Below, piece after piece: positions 39,117 through 48,700 of a stretch of DNA of 64,000 bases. The position numbers and the translations under genes are program-made. The DNA comes from HXMU1420-13 sp965249965 (GTDB lineage: Bacteria > Bacteroidota > Rhodothermia > Balneolales > Balneolaceae). Under the pieces are notes generated by a model. That model was not told where the DNA came from and ran no database searches. It saw only the letters and a program-made list of their open reading frames with translations. The stretch is taken from positions 1,550,001 to 1,614,000 of the forward strand of contig OZ252262.1 of assembly GCA_965249965.1 (NCBI GenBank). Direction: 5' to 3'. Each line of letters begins with the position of its first letter. Position 1 is the first letter of the stretch.

Positions 39117-40463
39117 ATGAAAAAGCTACTTCTTGTTCTTCTTATAGCAGCAATCTGCATTCCGATTCAGGCTCAAACCATGCCAACTATTTTACCGATG
39201 CGTGATCGCGCTGTGGTAATCGATGATATTCTCAAAGATCGAGTGGAAACCATTTTACCTGATATCATGCGCAAAAATGATATTGATATGTGGCTCATCA
39301 TCTCGCGCGAATACAACGAGGATCCGGTGATCAAAACCATGCTTCCCTCTACCTGGTTAAATGCTCGACGGCGTACCATTTTGGTGATTTATGATCGTGG
39401 CCCAGAAGAAGGACTGGAAACATTAGCCGTTGCCAGATATGATGTGGGTGAAGTATTCAAAAAAGCCTGGGATAAAGAGGTTCAACCTGACCAATGGGCT
39501 AGACTTAAAGAAATTATTGATGAGCGTAATCCGGATAAAATTGGGATTAATCAATCGGAACATTGGCAACACGCGGATGGAATGGTGTTAACCGATTATC
39601 AGGAAATGGTTGAAGGAATTGGTGAAAACAATGCCGGTAAATTAGTGTCTGCTGAAATGGTGGCAGTGGGCTGGCTGGAAACCCGATCTCCTAAAGAGAT
39701 GGTGCTTTATCCACAGATCGTGAGAATCGCTCATGAGATTATAGGTGAAGGTTTTTCATCAGCGGTCATTCAACCGGGAGTAACTACTACAGACGATGTG
39801 GTTTGGTGGTTTAGAGAGCGAATTCGTGAGCTTAAACTTGTGACGTGGTTCCACCCAAGTGTTTCCATCCAACGTGCAGATCCGGAATCATTCGACCACC
39901 TACGAACTTTTGATTCCAGACCCGGAAATAATGTGATTCAACCAGGGGATTTACTCCATGTGGATTTTGGAATTACCTATTTGCGACTTAACACCGACAC
40001 TCAGCAACACGCTTACTTGCTTCGCCCTGGTGAAACCGAAGTACCTGAATACTTAAACGTTGCATTCGACAATGGAAATCGACTTCAGGATATTTTCACA
40101 AATAACTTTAAAGAGGGTAGAACGGGTAATGAAGTGTTAGCAATGTCACGTCAACAAGCCATAGACGAAGGTCTGAAACCATCCATTTATACACATCCGA
40201 TTGGATATCACGGTCACGCTGCCGGAACAACTTTAGGGATGTGGGATTCTCAAGGCGGCGTTCCTGGTGATGGAGATTATCCCCTTCAGCTTAATACAGC
40301 ATATTCCATCGAGTTAAACGCAGCTACTTACATCGAAGAATGGGGCAAGGAAATCCGAATTATGTTAGAAGAAGATGCCTATTTCGATGAATCCGGAGTT
40401 TGGTATATCGACGGGAGACAGCGTGAAATTATGACGATTCCGCGAATTGCGGCAAAGCAGTAA
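39117..40463 (+). CDS. Secreted M24 family metallopeptidase (Xaa-Pro aminopeptidase-like)
   Basis: 448 residues with signal peptide (KKLLLVLLIAAICIPIQAQ). N-terminal domain (20-190) then the pita-bread domain: metal ligands in HVDFGITYLRLNTDTQQ (two Asp), HPIGYHGHAAG (His), SIELNAATYI (Glu) and RIMLEEDAYF (Glu). Predicted to cleave N-terminal residues before Pro in periplasmic peptides. Together with the M61 gene 57 nt upstream it forms a small peptide-degradation pair. Confidence 0.9.
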   Translation: MKKLLLVLLIAAICIPIQAQTMPTILPMRDRAVVIDDILKDRVETILPDIMRKNDIDMWLIISREYNEDPVIKTMLPSTWLNARRRTILVIYDRGPEEGLETLAVARYDVGEVFKKAWDKEVQPDQWARLKEIIDERNPDKIGINQSEHWQHADGMVLTDYQEMVEGIGENNAGKLVSAEMVAVGWLETRSPKEMVLYPQIVRIAHEIIGEGFSSAVIQPGVTTTDDVVWWFRERIRELKLVTWFHPSVSIQRADPESFDHLRTFDSRPGNNVIQPGDLLHVDFGITYLRLNTDTQQHAYLLRPGETEVPEYLNVAFDNGNRLQDIFTNNFKEGRTGNEVLAMSRQQAIDEGLKPSIYTHPIGYHGHAAGTTLGMWDSQGGVPGDGDYPLQLNTAYSIELNAATYIEEWGKEIRIMLEEDAYFDESGVWYIDGRQREIMTIPRIAAKQ

Positions 40464-40465
40464 GA

Positions 40466-40501
40466 TCAATTAAGAATTAAGAATTATTCAATTAAGAATT
40501 A
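40466..40501. repeat. Tandem AT-rich direct repeat
   Basis: TCAATTAAGAATTA occurs at 40466-40479 and again at 40488-40501, period 22, directly after the M24 peptidase stop. Two copies only; intergenic. A hairpin GAATCTG-TATG-CAGATTC lies downstream near 40583-40600, without a T-run. Confidence 0.6.
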
Positions 40502-40602
40502 GGAACAGTTTGTTTCAGGATCTTGGTTTAGGGCGGTTCTCGATTGTTGCTTCAATTCTATTTGTTGAGTTGATAAAAATTAGAATCTGTATGCAGATTC
40601 CA

Positions 40603-41394
40603 TCATAATCTTTCAATCAATCCAATTACTAACTTCGCGAATTCATATTTTTTCATCTCAGCGGCTTCTTTTACTTCTGCGTGATCTAATTTCTGATCAG
40701 TTACGCCTGCAGCAGCATTTGTGATGAGGGAGATGGCTACAGCATTCAAACCCTGGTTGTAGGCTTCCATTAATTCCGGTGCAGTACTCATGCCCACGGC
40801 GTCACCACCAAGGCCACGAAAAGCTCTGATCTCAGCCTTAGTTTCGTAGTTTGGACCGGTTACATATAAATAAGTACCACTTTTGGTATCAACACCAATT
40901 TTTTTAGATATCGTCTCAACGTTTGTCGCGTTTAGTCCCAAAGAACTTAGCCAGTTTTCTTTTGTAGAAATTGGAAGTTCAATGTGAGGGTACATCACTT
41001 TATTGATAATCATCAAATCTCCAACACGAAAGTCCAGATTTATTCCACCGGCTGCATTGGAGACAATCAACTTATTCACATTAAAGGCTGCAGCTAGCTG
41101 AACAGGAATTATGGTAGTGGAAAATGAGTAGCCTTCATAGAAGTGAAATCTCCCTGAAAATGCCAAGACTGTTTTTCCATTGATTTCACCGAAAATTAAA
41201 GCCCCTGAATGTCCGGCGACGGTTGACTTTGGAAATCCGGGAATCTCAGAATATGGAATTGTCCGGGAGTTTTGAATCATATCACCAAAATCACCCAACC
41301 CGGAACCTAAAATAACCGCCGAATCAATGAGCTTGGGTAATCCTAGGTCTTGTAGGTGATTGTAAATTGAAAGTACGTTTTCAGGAATTGGCAT
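40603..41394 (-). CDS. punA: Purine-nucleoside phosphorylase, trimeric type
   Basis: 263-residue PNP splitting purine nucleosides with phosphate to base and (deoxy)ribose-1-phosphate. Signatures: VILGSGLGDFGD (phosphate loop), GRFHFYEGY, SNAAGGIN and GPNYETKAEIRAFRGLGGDAVGMST. ATG 41394 (MPIPENVLSIYNHL) is chosen; a longer upstream in-frame start would add 38 non-conserved residues inside the MBL gene. Overlaps the MBL gene end by 14 nt, end of a long leftward run. Confidence 0.94.
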   Translation of the reverse strand: MPIPENVLSIYNHLQDLGLPKLIDSAVILGSGLGDFGDMIQNSRTIPYSEIPGFPKSTVAGHSGALIFGEINGKTVLAFSGRFHFYEGYSFSTTIIPVQLAAAFNVNKLIVSNAAGGINLDFRVGDLMIINKVMYPHIELPISTKENWLSSLGLNATNVETISKKIGVDTKSGTYLYVTGPNYETKAEIRAFRGLGGDAVGMSTAPELMEAYNQGLNAVAISLITNAAAGVTDQKLDHAEVKEAAEMKKYEFAKLVIGLIERL

Positions 41395-42184
41395 AATCTT
41401 CAACTGGCTCGGTAATATAGCCTGTTTTCTCGTCATAGCCAGTGAGCTTAACCACCGGATGGTAATCGTCGTGATAGCCCAGAACCCAGTAGCCGTTTTT
41501 ATAGGCAAATTTTGTGAGTCGCTCTCTTTGAAATTGACTTACCTCAGGTTCAAAATCGTACTTAGCGGCAAACTTTCGATTGATTTGATTTCTATTCGCA
41601 ATTACGTCACCTGCTTTCATGTATTTGTTTTCTCCGTCGTCGAAGAACAAAGCAAGATGATGTTTGGTATGCCCGCCAATTGTTTCTGTATGTATTTCAG
41701 GATAGGGGTTATCCACTTCATCCAGAAAATGAAAGTTGGCTTTTGCATTTAAAAAAGCGATGAATTCCGTTTTCTCTTCATCATAATATTCTTCTTTTGA
41801 TGAAACTTCTTGCCAATCGGCTTTTGATAGCCAAATTTTAGCTTCCGGAAAAGTAAGTTCCCAAAAACCATGCTCGCGATGGGCTAATCCACCAATATGA
41901 TCGTAGTGTAAATGACTTAAAAATATATCAGTGATATCGAAATCATGGATACCATGTTCTTCCAGATTCTCGAGAATGGTGTGAACTCCGGTTCCTTCGC
42001 CAAACTCGCCAATGCCTGCATCGAATAGAATTTTCTTATCCGGTGTATGTATCAAAAAAGGATTGAGAGAGATTTTTAAAGAGGCCCGGAATTGTCGTCC
42101 ATCGCGAGGAATCGGAATAAATTTCTTATCAAAGCCAACCGAAAAAGTACCCTCATATAGTGGGGCAACGTAGGTTTTATTCAT
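41381..42184 (-). CDS. MBL-fold metallo-hydrolase
   Basis: 267-residue metallo-beta-lactamase-fold hydrolase. HLHYDHIGG (HxHxDH) metal motif, TIGGHTKHH and late YWVLGYHDDYH. Similar to lactonase/YtnP-like quorum-quenching families by motif, but the substrate is not determinable. ATG 42184 (MNKTYVAPLYEG) is chosen because it begins the conserved region; an upstream ATG at 42235 would add 17 residues inside phoH. Overlaps phoH by 8 nt and punA by 14 nt. Confidence 0.87.
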   Translation of the reverse strand: MNKTYVAPLYEGTFSVGFDKKFIPIPRDGRQFRASLKISLNPFLIHTPDKKILFDAGIGEFGEGTGVHTILENLEEHGIHDFDITDIFLSHLHYDHIGGLAHREHGFWELTFPEAKIWLSKADWQEVSSKEEYYDEEKTEFIAFLNAKANFHFLDEVDNPYPEIHTETIGGHTKHHLALFFDDGENKYMKAGDVIANRNQINRKFAAKYDFEPEVSQFQRERLTKFAYKNGYWVLGYHDDYHPVVKLTGYDEKTGYITEPVEDYANS

Positions 42185-43016
42185 CCGACTCGGTTCTCTT
42201 TTCTTGTCGGTCAGAATCATGTTTTTCGTAGGCATTAATAATATCCTTTACCAGTCGGTGTCTAACTACGTCTTTTTCATCCAGATACACAAAATCAATA
42301 CCTTCGATATCGCCAAGAATCTTTGGAATTGATATTAAACCGGATTGATGCTTTCTCGGTAAATCTGTTTGAGTGACATCACCGGTAATTATCGCGCGAC
42401 TGTTAAACCCAATCCGTGTTAGAAACATCTTCATTTGCGTATTCGTAGCATTTTGAGCTTCGTCTAAAATCACAAACGCGTTGTTTAATGTCCGTCCCCG
42501 CATATAGGCCAGTGGGGCAATCTCAATTACATTTTTTTGAAGATGCAGATTTAGTTTATCCTGATCGATCATATCTTCAAGGGCATCATATAATGGCCGT
42601 AAATAGGGATCAATCTTTTCTTTGAGGTCACCAGGAAGGAATCCAAGATTCTCACCTGCTTCCACTGCAGGGCGAGCTAAAATAATCTTTTCTACTCGGC
42701 GTTCTTTCAGAGCCTTAACTGCAAGAGCAACCGATGTATATGTTTTTCCGGTACCGGCAGGACCAATAGCAAAAACTATGTCATGACTTGCGGATGATTT
42801 GTAAATCTCTTTTTGTCCAGGCGTTTTTGCAAGTACAGCCTGTCCTTTATGTGTGTAGAGAATAAGCTCACCATCACCGATATCCATCGGGATAGGCGTT
42901 CGAGAGCTCAATTGCCCACTTTTAAGAGTAATAAGTGTGTTTACATCATCCTTATCAATCTTCCCTCGTCTTTGAACGATTTCAATCATCCCCGAAATCA
43001 CTTCCTGAAGAATCAT
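42177..43016 (-). CDS. phoH: PhoH family ATPase (N-terminal start unclear)
   Basis: 279 residues from the first canonical start. P-loop GPAGTGKTYTS (K91), LARPAVEAGENLGFLPGDLK and PYLRPLYDAL, Walker B VILDEAQNAT, then GDVTQTDLP. PhoH/YbeZ is an RNA-helicase-related ATPase often next to ybeY, which is absent here. ATG 43016 falls in the middle of the conserved N-terminal KH-like domain, so the true protein is very likely longer (see the extension). Overlaps the MBL gene. Confidence 0.93.
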   Translation of the reverse strand: MILQEVISGMIEIVQRRGKIDKDDVNTLITLKSGQLSSRTPIPMDIGDGELILYTHKGQAVLAKTPGQKEIYKSSASHDIVFAIGPAGTGKTYTSVALAVKALKERRVEKIILARPAVEAGENLGFLPGDLKEKIDPYLRPLYDALEDMIDQDKLNLHLQKNVIEIAPLAYMRGRTLNNAFVILDEAQNATNTQMKMFLTRIGFNSRAIITGDVTQTDLPRKHQSGLISIPKILGDIEGIDFVYLDEKDVVRHRLVKDIINAYEKHDSDRQEKRTESDE

Positions 43017-43232
43017 TACTTCTTCTGTAGGTCCGGTTAGTTTTACTCGTTCCCCACGTGCATTTATCTTGGTTTCAGGAAATGCTTCATCCAGAATACG
43101 AAGTTGTTGATCTTGTAAACCGAATAGAATGATGGGGTCTACATCGTGAAGGTCGATAAGTTGCTCTAATAAAGTTCGGGTATCTTCTATGGTCTTGGGA
43201 TTTTTGTTAGGTATTCGATTATAAAATCGAAA
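43017..43232 (-). other. N-terminal coding extension of phoH without a canonical start codon
   Basis: In frame with phoH, no stop occurs between 43016 and a TAA at 43233-43235. The translation (DPIILFGLQDQQLRILDEAF, ETKINARGERVKLTGP) matches the conserved region of PhoH before the P-loop. No ATG, GTG or TTG is in frame; ATA at 43214 or 43190, ATC/ATT or CTG are the only near-cognate options. A 7-bp hairpin (TTCGATT-TTAT-AATCGAA) covers 43214-43231. Confidence 0.7.
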
Positions 43233-43237
43233 TTAGA

Positions 43238-43903
43238 TTATAAAAGTTCAGATAGTTCGATTACTCGCGCTGAGATATCTTCGGCTTTGAAAACACTACT
43301 TCCGGCAACGAGAACATCCGCGCCAGCTTCTTTAACGGCTTCAATATTCTTTAGATTCACGCCACCATCCACTTGAATGAGAAAAGAGTGATCCCCTGAT
43401 TCCCTCAAATCCACTAACTCCTGAAGGCGGCTATAGGTACTTTCGATAAAACTTTGTCCTCCAAATCCGGGATTCACACTCATTAACACTACCATATCTA
43501 TGTCAGCCAGAACAGGTTCAATATTATACAACGAAGTAGCAGGATTTATGGCAACTCCCGCCATTACTCCAAGACTTTTTATGTTTTGGATGGAGCGATG
43601 TAGATGTGGGCATGCTTCATAATGAACCGCAATCAAGTTTGCTCCGGCATTGGCAAAATCCTCTACGTAAAAGTCTGGATTTTCGATCATCAAATGGACA
43701 TCAATAAAAGCGTCTTCTGAAATAGTTGAAACTTGTTTTACGATTCCGGGCCCATAGCTAATATTTGGAACAAAATGCCCATCCATAATATCGCAATGAA
43801 TCCATCGTACTCCTGCATCAAGCGTTTTTTGGATATCTGCTTTGAGTGTTAAAAAGTTTGCAGCCAAAATGGAAGGTGCAAGGATCGGTAGATCGAAATT
43901 CAT
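43238..43903 (-). CDS. rpe: Ribulose-phosphate 3-epimerase
   Basis: 221-residue TIM-barrel enzyme of the pentose phosphate pathway interconverting ribulose-5-P and xylulose-5-P. Motifs: APSILAANF, HCDIMDGHFVPNISYGP (metal His/Asp), DVHLMIENP, MSVNPGFGGQ and QVDGGVN. Length normal. 3 nt after the PASTA gene and directly upstream of the phoH extension. Confidence 0.97.
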   Translation of the reverse strand: MNFDLPILAPSILAANFLTLKADIQKTLDAGVRWIHCDIMDGHFVPNISYGPGIVKQVSTISEDAFIDVHLMIENPDFYVEDFANAGANLIAVHYEACPHLHRSIQNIKSLGVMAGVAINPATSLYNIEPVLADIDMVVLMSVNPGFGGQSFIESTYSRLQELVDLRESGDHSFLIQVDGGVNLKNIEAVKEAGADVLVAGSSVFKAEDISARVIELSELL

Positions 43904-43906
43904 TGA

Positions 43907-44728
43907 TTAATTTTGTTGATTATCAGGGGTTTGATTGTTATTCCCGGTTGAATCGGTAATTACGACTCCACCTTCAATTTCTTCCGTAACTTCAAATCGC
44001 TCTGAAATGACTAAGTTAAGTGATTCGCCTTCAACCAGCGAAGTCACTTTTGGGGTATAATCGAGTACAGTATTTGGAACAATCTCCTCGATGGGTTGAA
44101 ACCTGATTTCACCCACTCGTAAACCAGCTTCCCTTAATTTGAATTGAGCTTCAGGAAGCCTGAGCCCAATAATTACGGGTACTTCTACAATTTTGTCACC
44201 GAGACCGTCACTTACCACCAAGTCTATCATTGTTCCACGATCCACGGTTGCCCCTTCATCAATACTTTGTCGGAGTACTGCATTCTTGAATCGCGACGAT
44301 TCATAGCTGATGGAACCTACTTCGAGTCCGTAATTTTGCAACTGCACTTGTGCATTTCTCAACGATAAATTCACCACATTTGGAACATCAACTTGAGGGC
44401 GAACGGCCGCATTAACGGTTAGATATATTTTTCGATTTGGTTTAACTAAAATTGAAGCAGTTGGTGCTTGATCGATTACATAATTAGCAGGGAATGCAGA
44501 ATTGGCTCGGCGATCGGCTACCTCAACACGTAAACCAATATTTGTTAAAATTTCTTCTGCTTCTTCGAGTGAAACTCTGGTTACATCTGGAACTGTCACA
44601 CCTTCGTTATATTGGGTGTAGTAAGGCATCACTAATTTGTCGAGAGTAAAGAGGGTTAATGCCCCAATACTTGCCAGAGTGAAAATGATGATGTATAAAT
44701 ATTTATTGGTGAGCAGTGCTTTTAGCAT
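43907..44728 (-). CDS. Membrane-anchored triple-PASTA domain protein
   Basis: 273 residues: short cytoplasmic end, TM about 11-30, then three PASTA domains (starting near residue 43 VTVPDVTRVSLEEAEEIL, 112 VDVPNVVNLSLRNAQVQL and 184 VEVPVIIGLRLPEAQFKLREAG) and an acidic/Asn-Gln tail. No kinase or penicillin-binding domain. PASTA domains bind muropeptides in Gram-positives; in Bacteroidota such proteins are found next to rpe and rlu genes. Stop is 3 nt before rpe. Confidence 0.9.
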   Translation of the reverse strand: MLKALLTNKYLYIIIFTLASIGALTLFTLDKLVMPYYTQYNEGVTVPDVTRVSLEEAEEILTNIGLRVEVADRRANSAFPANYVIDQAPTASILVKPNRKIYLTVNAAVRPQVDVPNVVNLSLRNAQVQLQNYGLEVGSISYESSRFKNAVLRQSIDEGATVDRGTMIDLVVSDGLGDKIVEVPVIIGLRLPEAQFKLREAGLRVGEIRFQPIEEIVPNTVLDYTPKVTSLVEGESLNLVISERFEVTEEIEGGVVITDSTGNNNQTPDNQQN

Positions 44729-44757
44729 GGCTTAAAAATACGAGAAGATCGAGGATG

Positions 44758-45771
44758 TTAAAAGTGCCAGATCAACGATACTGCTTCATCTCCGATTAAG
44801 TTCGTTTGAGTCTCTATTCGGCTGTTTTTTAGTTTAACAGTAAAGTAAGCATCGAAGGCTGATATTACATGATTTACTACCAAAAATTTGAGGATGTTCC
44901 CGGCTTTACGATAGTTTTCATTGAACTCATAAGCCCGATCTCTACCTTCAATAAAATTAGGTGTAATCATATCACGATTCCAGGTATACTGATAAATATG
45001 CGCATTTCCGTCTGTTAATCGCTGCGAGTGAAAATCTTGCCACCCCGGCTGAAATTGATAGTATTTACTCATTAACTCATAGTATTGCTGCGAGCCGTAA
45101 TCCTGAACTACATGGCTAAACTCGCTTTTTATTTGGCAGTTTGGTGGAATATTTGAACCACAACCGGCAGGATTATCAAAAACAAAACGTGTTTCCACTT
45201 CAACTCCGCGAAGAGTACTTAAATTTACTTTTCGCCAATCATCGCTGGTATTTCCAAAATTTGGGTTCTGGTCGTTTGCGCTGAGAGCCGCCAATTCTGT
45301 TTGTAGAATTTCGTAGCCATTTGTAAGTCCATTGGCTTCTGAATATGCAACCAGCCACTGCGCATAAGCTAAAACACTCCAGTTTTGATCGGCATACTGT
45401 TCGTATGCTCTCTCGTTATCCTTTGCTTGTGCATTTTGATTAAAATAATAGGCTACACTTACAGCTTCGGCAATTAAATAAAACGCAGCGCGCCCCCATT
45501 TACCGTTCATCGCCTGGCCACTTCCCGGGAGAATTGCAGACGAGAGCATTGCAATGCCTGGTTTGGTTCGGGTAGCTTCAAAAGCAGAGTTACTATTCGC
45601 ATCTAGATTAAACTGAGAGGGCAAAAAAGAAATCTCAAAATCACTGATATCTTCAACAATTTCTGTGGAATCATTTAAAAAAATAGGTCCACTTAAAAAT
45701 GATTTTTGAGCTTGTGCTGCGGCTAGAGAAGTCACAAACAAGGAAAGAAATATAAAACTAAAAACTCTCAT
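44758..45771 (-). CDS. Secreted DUF5683-like protein
   Basis: 337 residues; signal peptide (FIFLSLFVTSLAAAQAQ). A segment SSAILPGSGQAMNGKWGRAAFY (about residues 77-98) followed by a hydrophobic stretch resembles the DUF5683 family; the rest is helical, ending with a VNHVISAFDAYFTVKL hydrophobic stretch. Function unknown. Its ATG overlaps the TGA of the HExxH propeller gene (ATGA), indicating an operon. Confidence 0.75.
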   Translation of the reverse strand: MRVFSFIFLSLFVTSLAAAQAQKSFLSGPIFLNDSTEIVEDISDFEISFLPSQFNLDANSNSAFEATRTKPGIAMLSSAILPGSGQAMNGKWGRAAFYLIAEAVSVAYYFNQNAQAKDNERAYEQYADQNWSVLAYAQWLVAYSEANGLTNGYEILQTELAALSANDQNPNFGNTSDDWRKVNLSTLRGVEVETRFVFDNPAGCGSNIPPNCQIKSEFSHVVQDYGSQQYYELMSKYYQFQPGWQDFHSQRLTDGNAHIYQYTWNRDMITPNFIEGRDRAYEFNENYRKAGNILKFLVVNHVISAFDAYFTVKLKNSRIETQTNLIGDEAVSLIWHF

Positions 45772-48700
45772 AACAGCTCAAAATCAAAGGTTAAACCAAA
45801 GTGAAAAAGAACTTCTCGCCCGTAACGTACCCGATTACTATTTGTACCGGTTTGGAAGGCATCGGGTAGTGTAACGGAGAAATCATTAAAACCATAGCTG
45901 GCACTTACAAAAAACTTTAGAGGAAAAAGATAGTATCCACTTGAGGCCAGGCGTAATTCAGCTCCGATACCGGATTTAAGTCCATTTCCGGTTCCCAATC
46001 GTTGAGCAGATTCGGAATTAGCACTGTTTCCCAAGAACCATCCATTACCAGTTTCAAAAAAGAAGCGTGCATACATTTTATCAAAAATATATGGGCCAAC
46101 TTGTGTACTCATGTCTTTAAAAACAGGCATAAAATAACTCAAACTTGTAAAAGCGGTGGAGTTTCCGGCTATAGCAAAAAACGGATAACTGCGCATCCCC
46201 AAAAATCCACCTACATAATCGGTATAAAAAGCGTCTCCCGGATTATTGAAATAAGTAAAGCCACGTACACGTGCTTGAAAAGCCTGTTTTCCTGAAGTCT
46301 TGAAACCATATCGTACATGAAGCTCGGTGGAATGATTTCTGGTTTTTTTAAAGATCGGAATGAGCGCCCCTTCCTTAATTTGATATTCTTCTAACAACTG
46401 TGCCGGTTGGTATTGGTACCTCAAATAGCCTTTCAGACCAACAGGAGCAATGTCGGCATCAACTGTGTAGGTGTAATAATTAACAGTATACGCAGCGGAT
46501 AACGTTGTGGCTTTAAAATATTCTGATGATGATCCGCTGATAAGCGTTTCTAACTCTCTTGAGTAAAAATTATCTGTTTGAACCTGATATGGAGAGTAAC
46601 CGATTCCAAGTTCAAGTAAACTTCGTCGACTCAATTTAGATCGAAGAAACAGATTAGCTTCCCAAACTTCATAACCAATATCCACGTTGGTTGTGTCGGG
46701 TCCACATGACGTACACGGGAATTCTTCAATACTGAGCCCATCTTGAACATTTCTATGAAGATTAAAAACTTCAATAGACACAGTTGGCGACCAGCTTTTT
46801 TTGATGAAGGGTAACCCGCGATATTCCGCCATAAAAAAGATATCCCGATCTAAACGGAAAAGTCGATTTGGGGAAAAGAAATCACCAATATCTTCTGCAG
46901 GTTTTGAGGTTAAACCCAACATCACTCCACCAAAAACCGATAATTTGTCGATGGCATCGCGGTTTGCAAAATAGACTCCCGGCTTCATATCACGTAGCAG
47001 GTTTTCGCCAAGTTTTCCAAAGTCGCCTTGCCGCAGAAGTGCCCCGTTGCTTCCATTAAGTTTGGTATAATTATCAAAACGAAGGACCGGGAAAAACGAA
47101 TAGTTTAAAAAAGTGTCTTCATATTCTCTGTATGATCGTTCATTTGATACATTAAAACTCTCCAGGTTAAACGAATAAGAACCAGTGTCTGCAATACTTT
47201 CGGCATATTCGCCAAATGGATCAATATCTTTATCATTGAAATCATTTAGCGTGATTTCTGCATCAGAAATAGTTCCACCAATTCTTCTGGGTTGCTGAAA
47301 TGAAGGGAGTTCAGCTTCGCGTAACGTTCGCTTATTAATTTTATAACCACCTGCTTCATATTCTGAGAAATAAAGAGTGTTTCCTTCCACGAATGGCATA
47401 AACGCTCCACCAAGCACTGAGGTAAGTACTTTTACTTCATCGGTTTGAAGGTTTTTTCGGTAGATATTAAATCGACCTTCAAAATTTGCTGCGTAAAATA
47501 AGAACTGACCATCAGCGGATAAAAATGGATCGCGATAATCGTTGAAATGATCCCCTAAAACAGGCGAAATAATTCCAGATTCCAGATCTATTTTCTTGAT
47601 GCTTCGGTGACCAAAATCAGCATAAGAAAAATACACTTCTTTGCCGTTTGGATGCCAAACAGGAGTGAAGATAGTCTCTGCATCCTCAAAAGAAGTTAGC
47701 GTTTGCATACCCCCTAAACTGTCTGGGTGGAACATGATTAGGTTCTGCGTTCCAGATTCATATTTAATGGCAACAACTTGATTATTTGGCCCCCAATTAG
47801 GCGATTGAAGACGTGCTGAATTCGTTAGGCGTTTTTTATTCTTTGTTGGGATGTCATAGATATAGAGGTCGCGATAAGATTCGCCAAACTCGTTCTTTTT
47901 GTTAACTGAGTAGATAATTTGCGAACCATCCGGAGAAAAAGAAAAGGTGGTGGCAATGAAAGGAATAGCAGGCTTATTTACCAGAAAGTGATGATGATCT
48001 TCTTCTGCTAAATGTTGTTGATCAACCTGAGCTACGGTGCTCGAGTCGTTCGAAGTTTGAAGATATAACGAAAGCAAAGAATGGTCACGACCTTTGTTTG
48101 AAAGATAAGCCACGGTGGATCCATCGGAGGAAACACGGGGGTAAAAATTAAAAAAACCATTCGGTTCCACCGGTTCCGAACCGGAGAGAATCAACCCGTT
48201 AGTTTGATTTTCGTAAAACGCTCTTCGGTCAGCAATCCAATCATTAAATACCTCTTCGCCTGGAATATTGGTGGCCATTTCTATGGCTTCTTCCACGGTG
48301 AATATATTTTGCTCTCCCAGTGATTCTGAAATCGTTCGAAGAACATCATCTCCAAAACGCTTCGCCAGGTAGATCACAAAACCGAAGCCTTGATTGTACA
48401 CTGTTTCTCTTTCTAAGCTCGTTTTTGAACTGAAGGTGCCCATTTCTTGTAATGAGAAATAGGTGTCCGATAAAATACGTGTTCTCAAAATCATGTCACG
48501 ATGGGCGTCCCACTTATCATATTTAATATCGCGGGATTGATATTGTGCGGTACCTTCGGCCAGCCAGGCTGGAACATTTACGGAGGCGAAGGGGAGGGAT
48601 ACGATTCCGTTGGGAAAACCATAAAGCACGTCGGGTCGGCGAACTTTTTCATAAGAGAGCCATTGCAGATAGAGAACCGGGGTAGATCGCTTGCGTTTCA

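Noticed and set aside
41395..41508. N-terminal extension of purine nucleoside phosphorylase
   Set aside because: Non-conserved, lies inside the MBL gene; internal ATG matches the family start.
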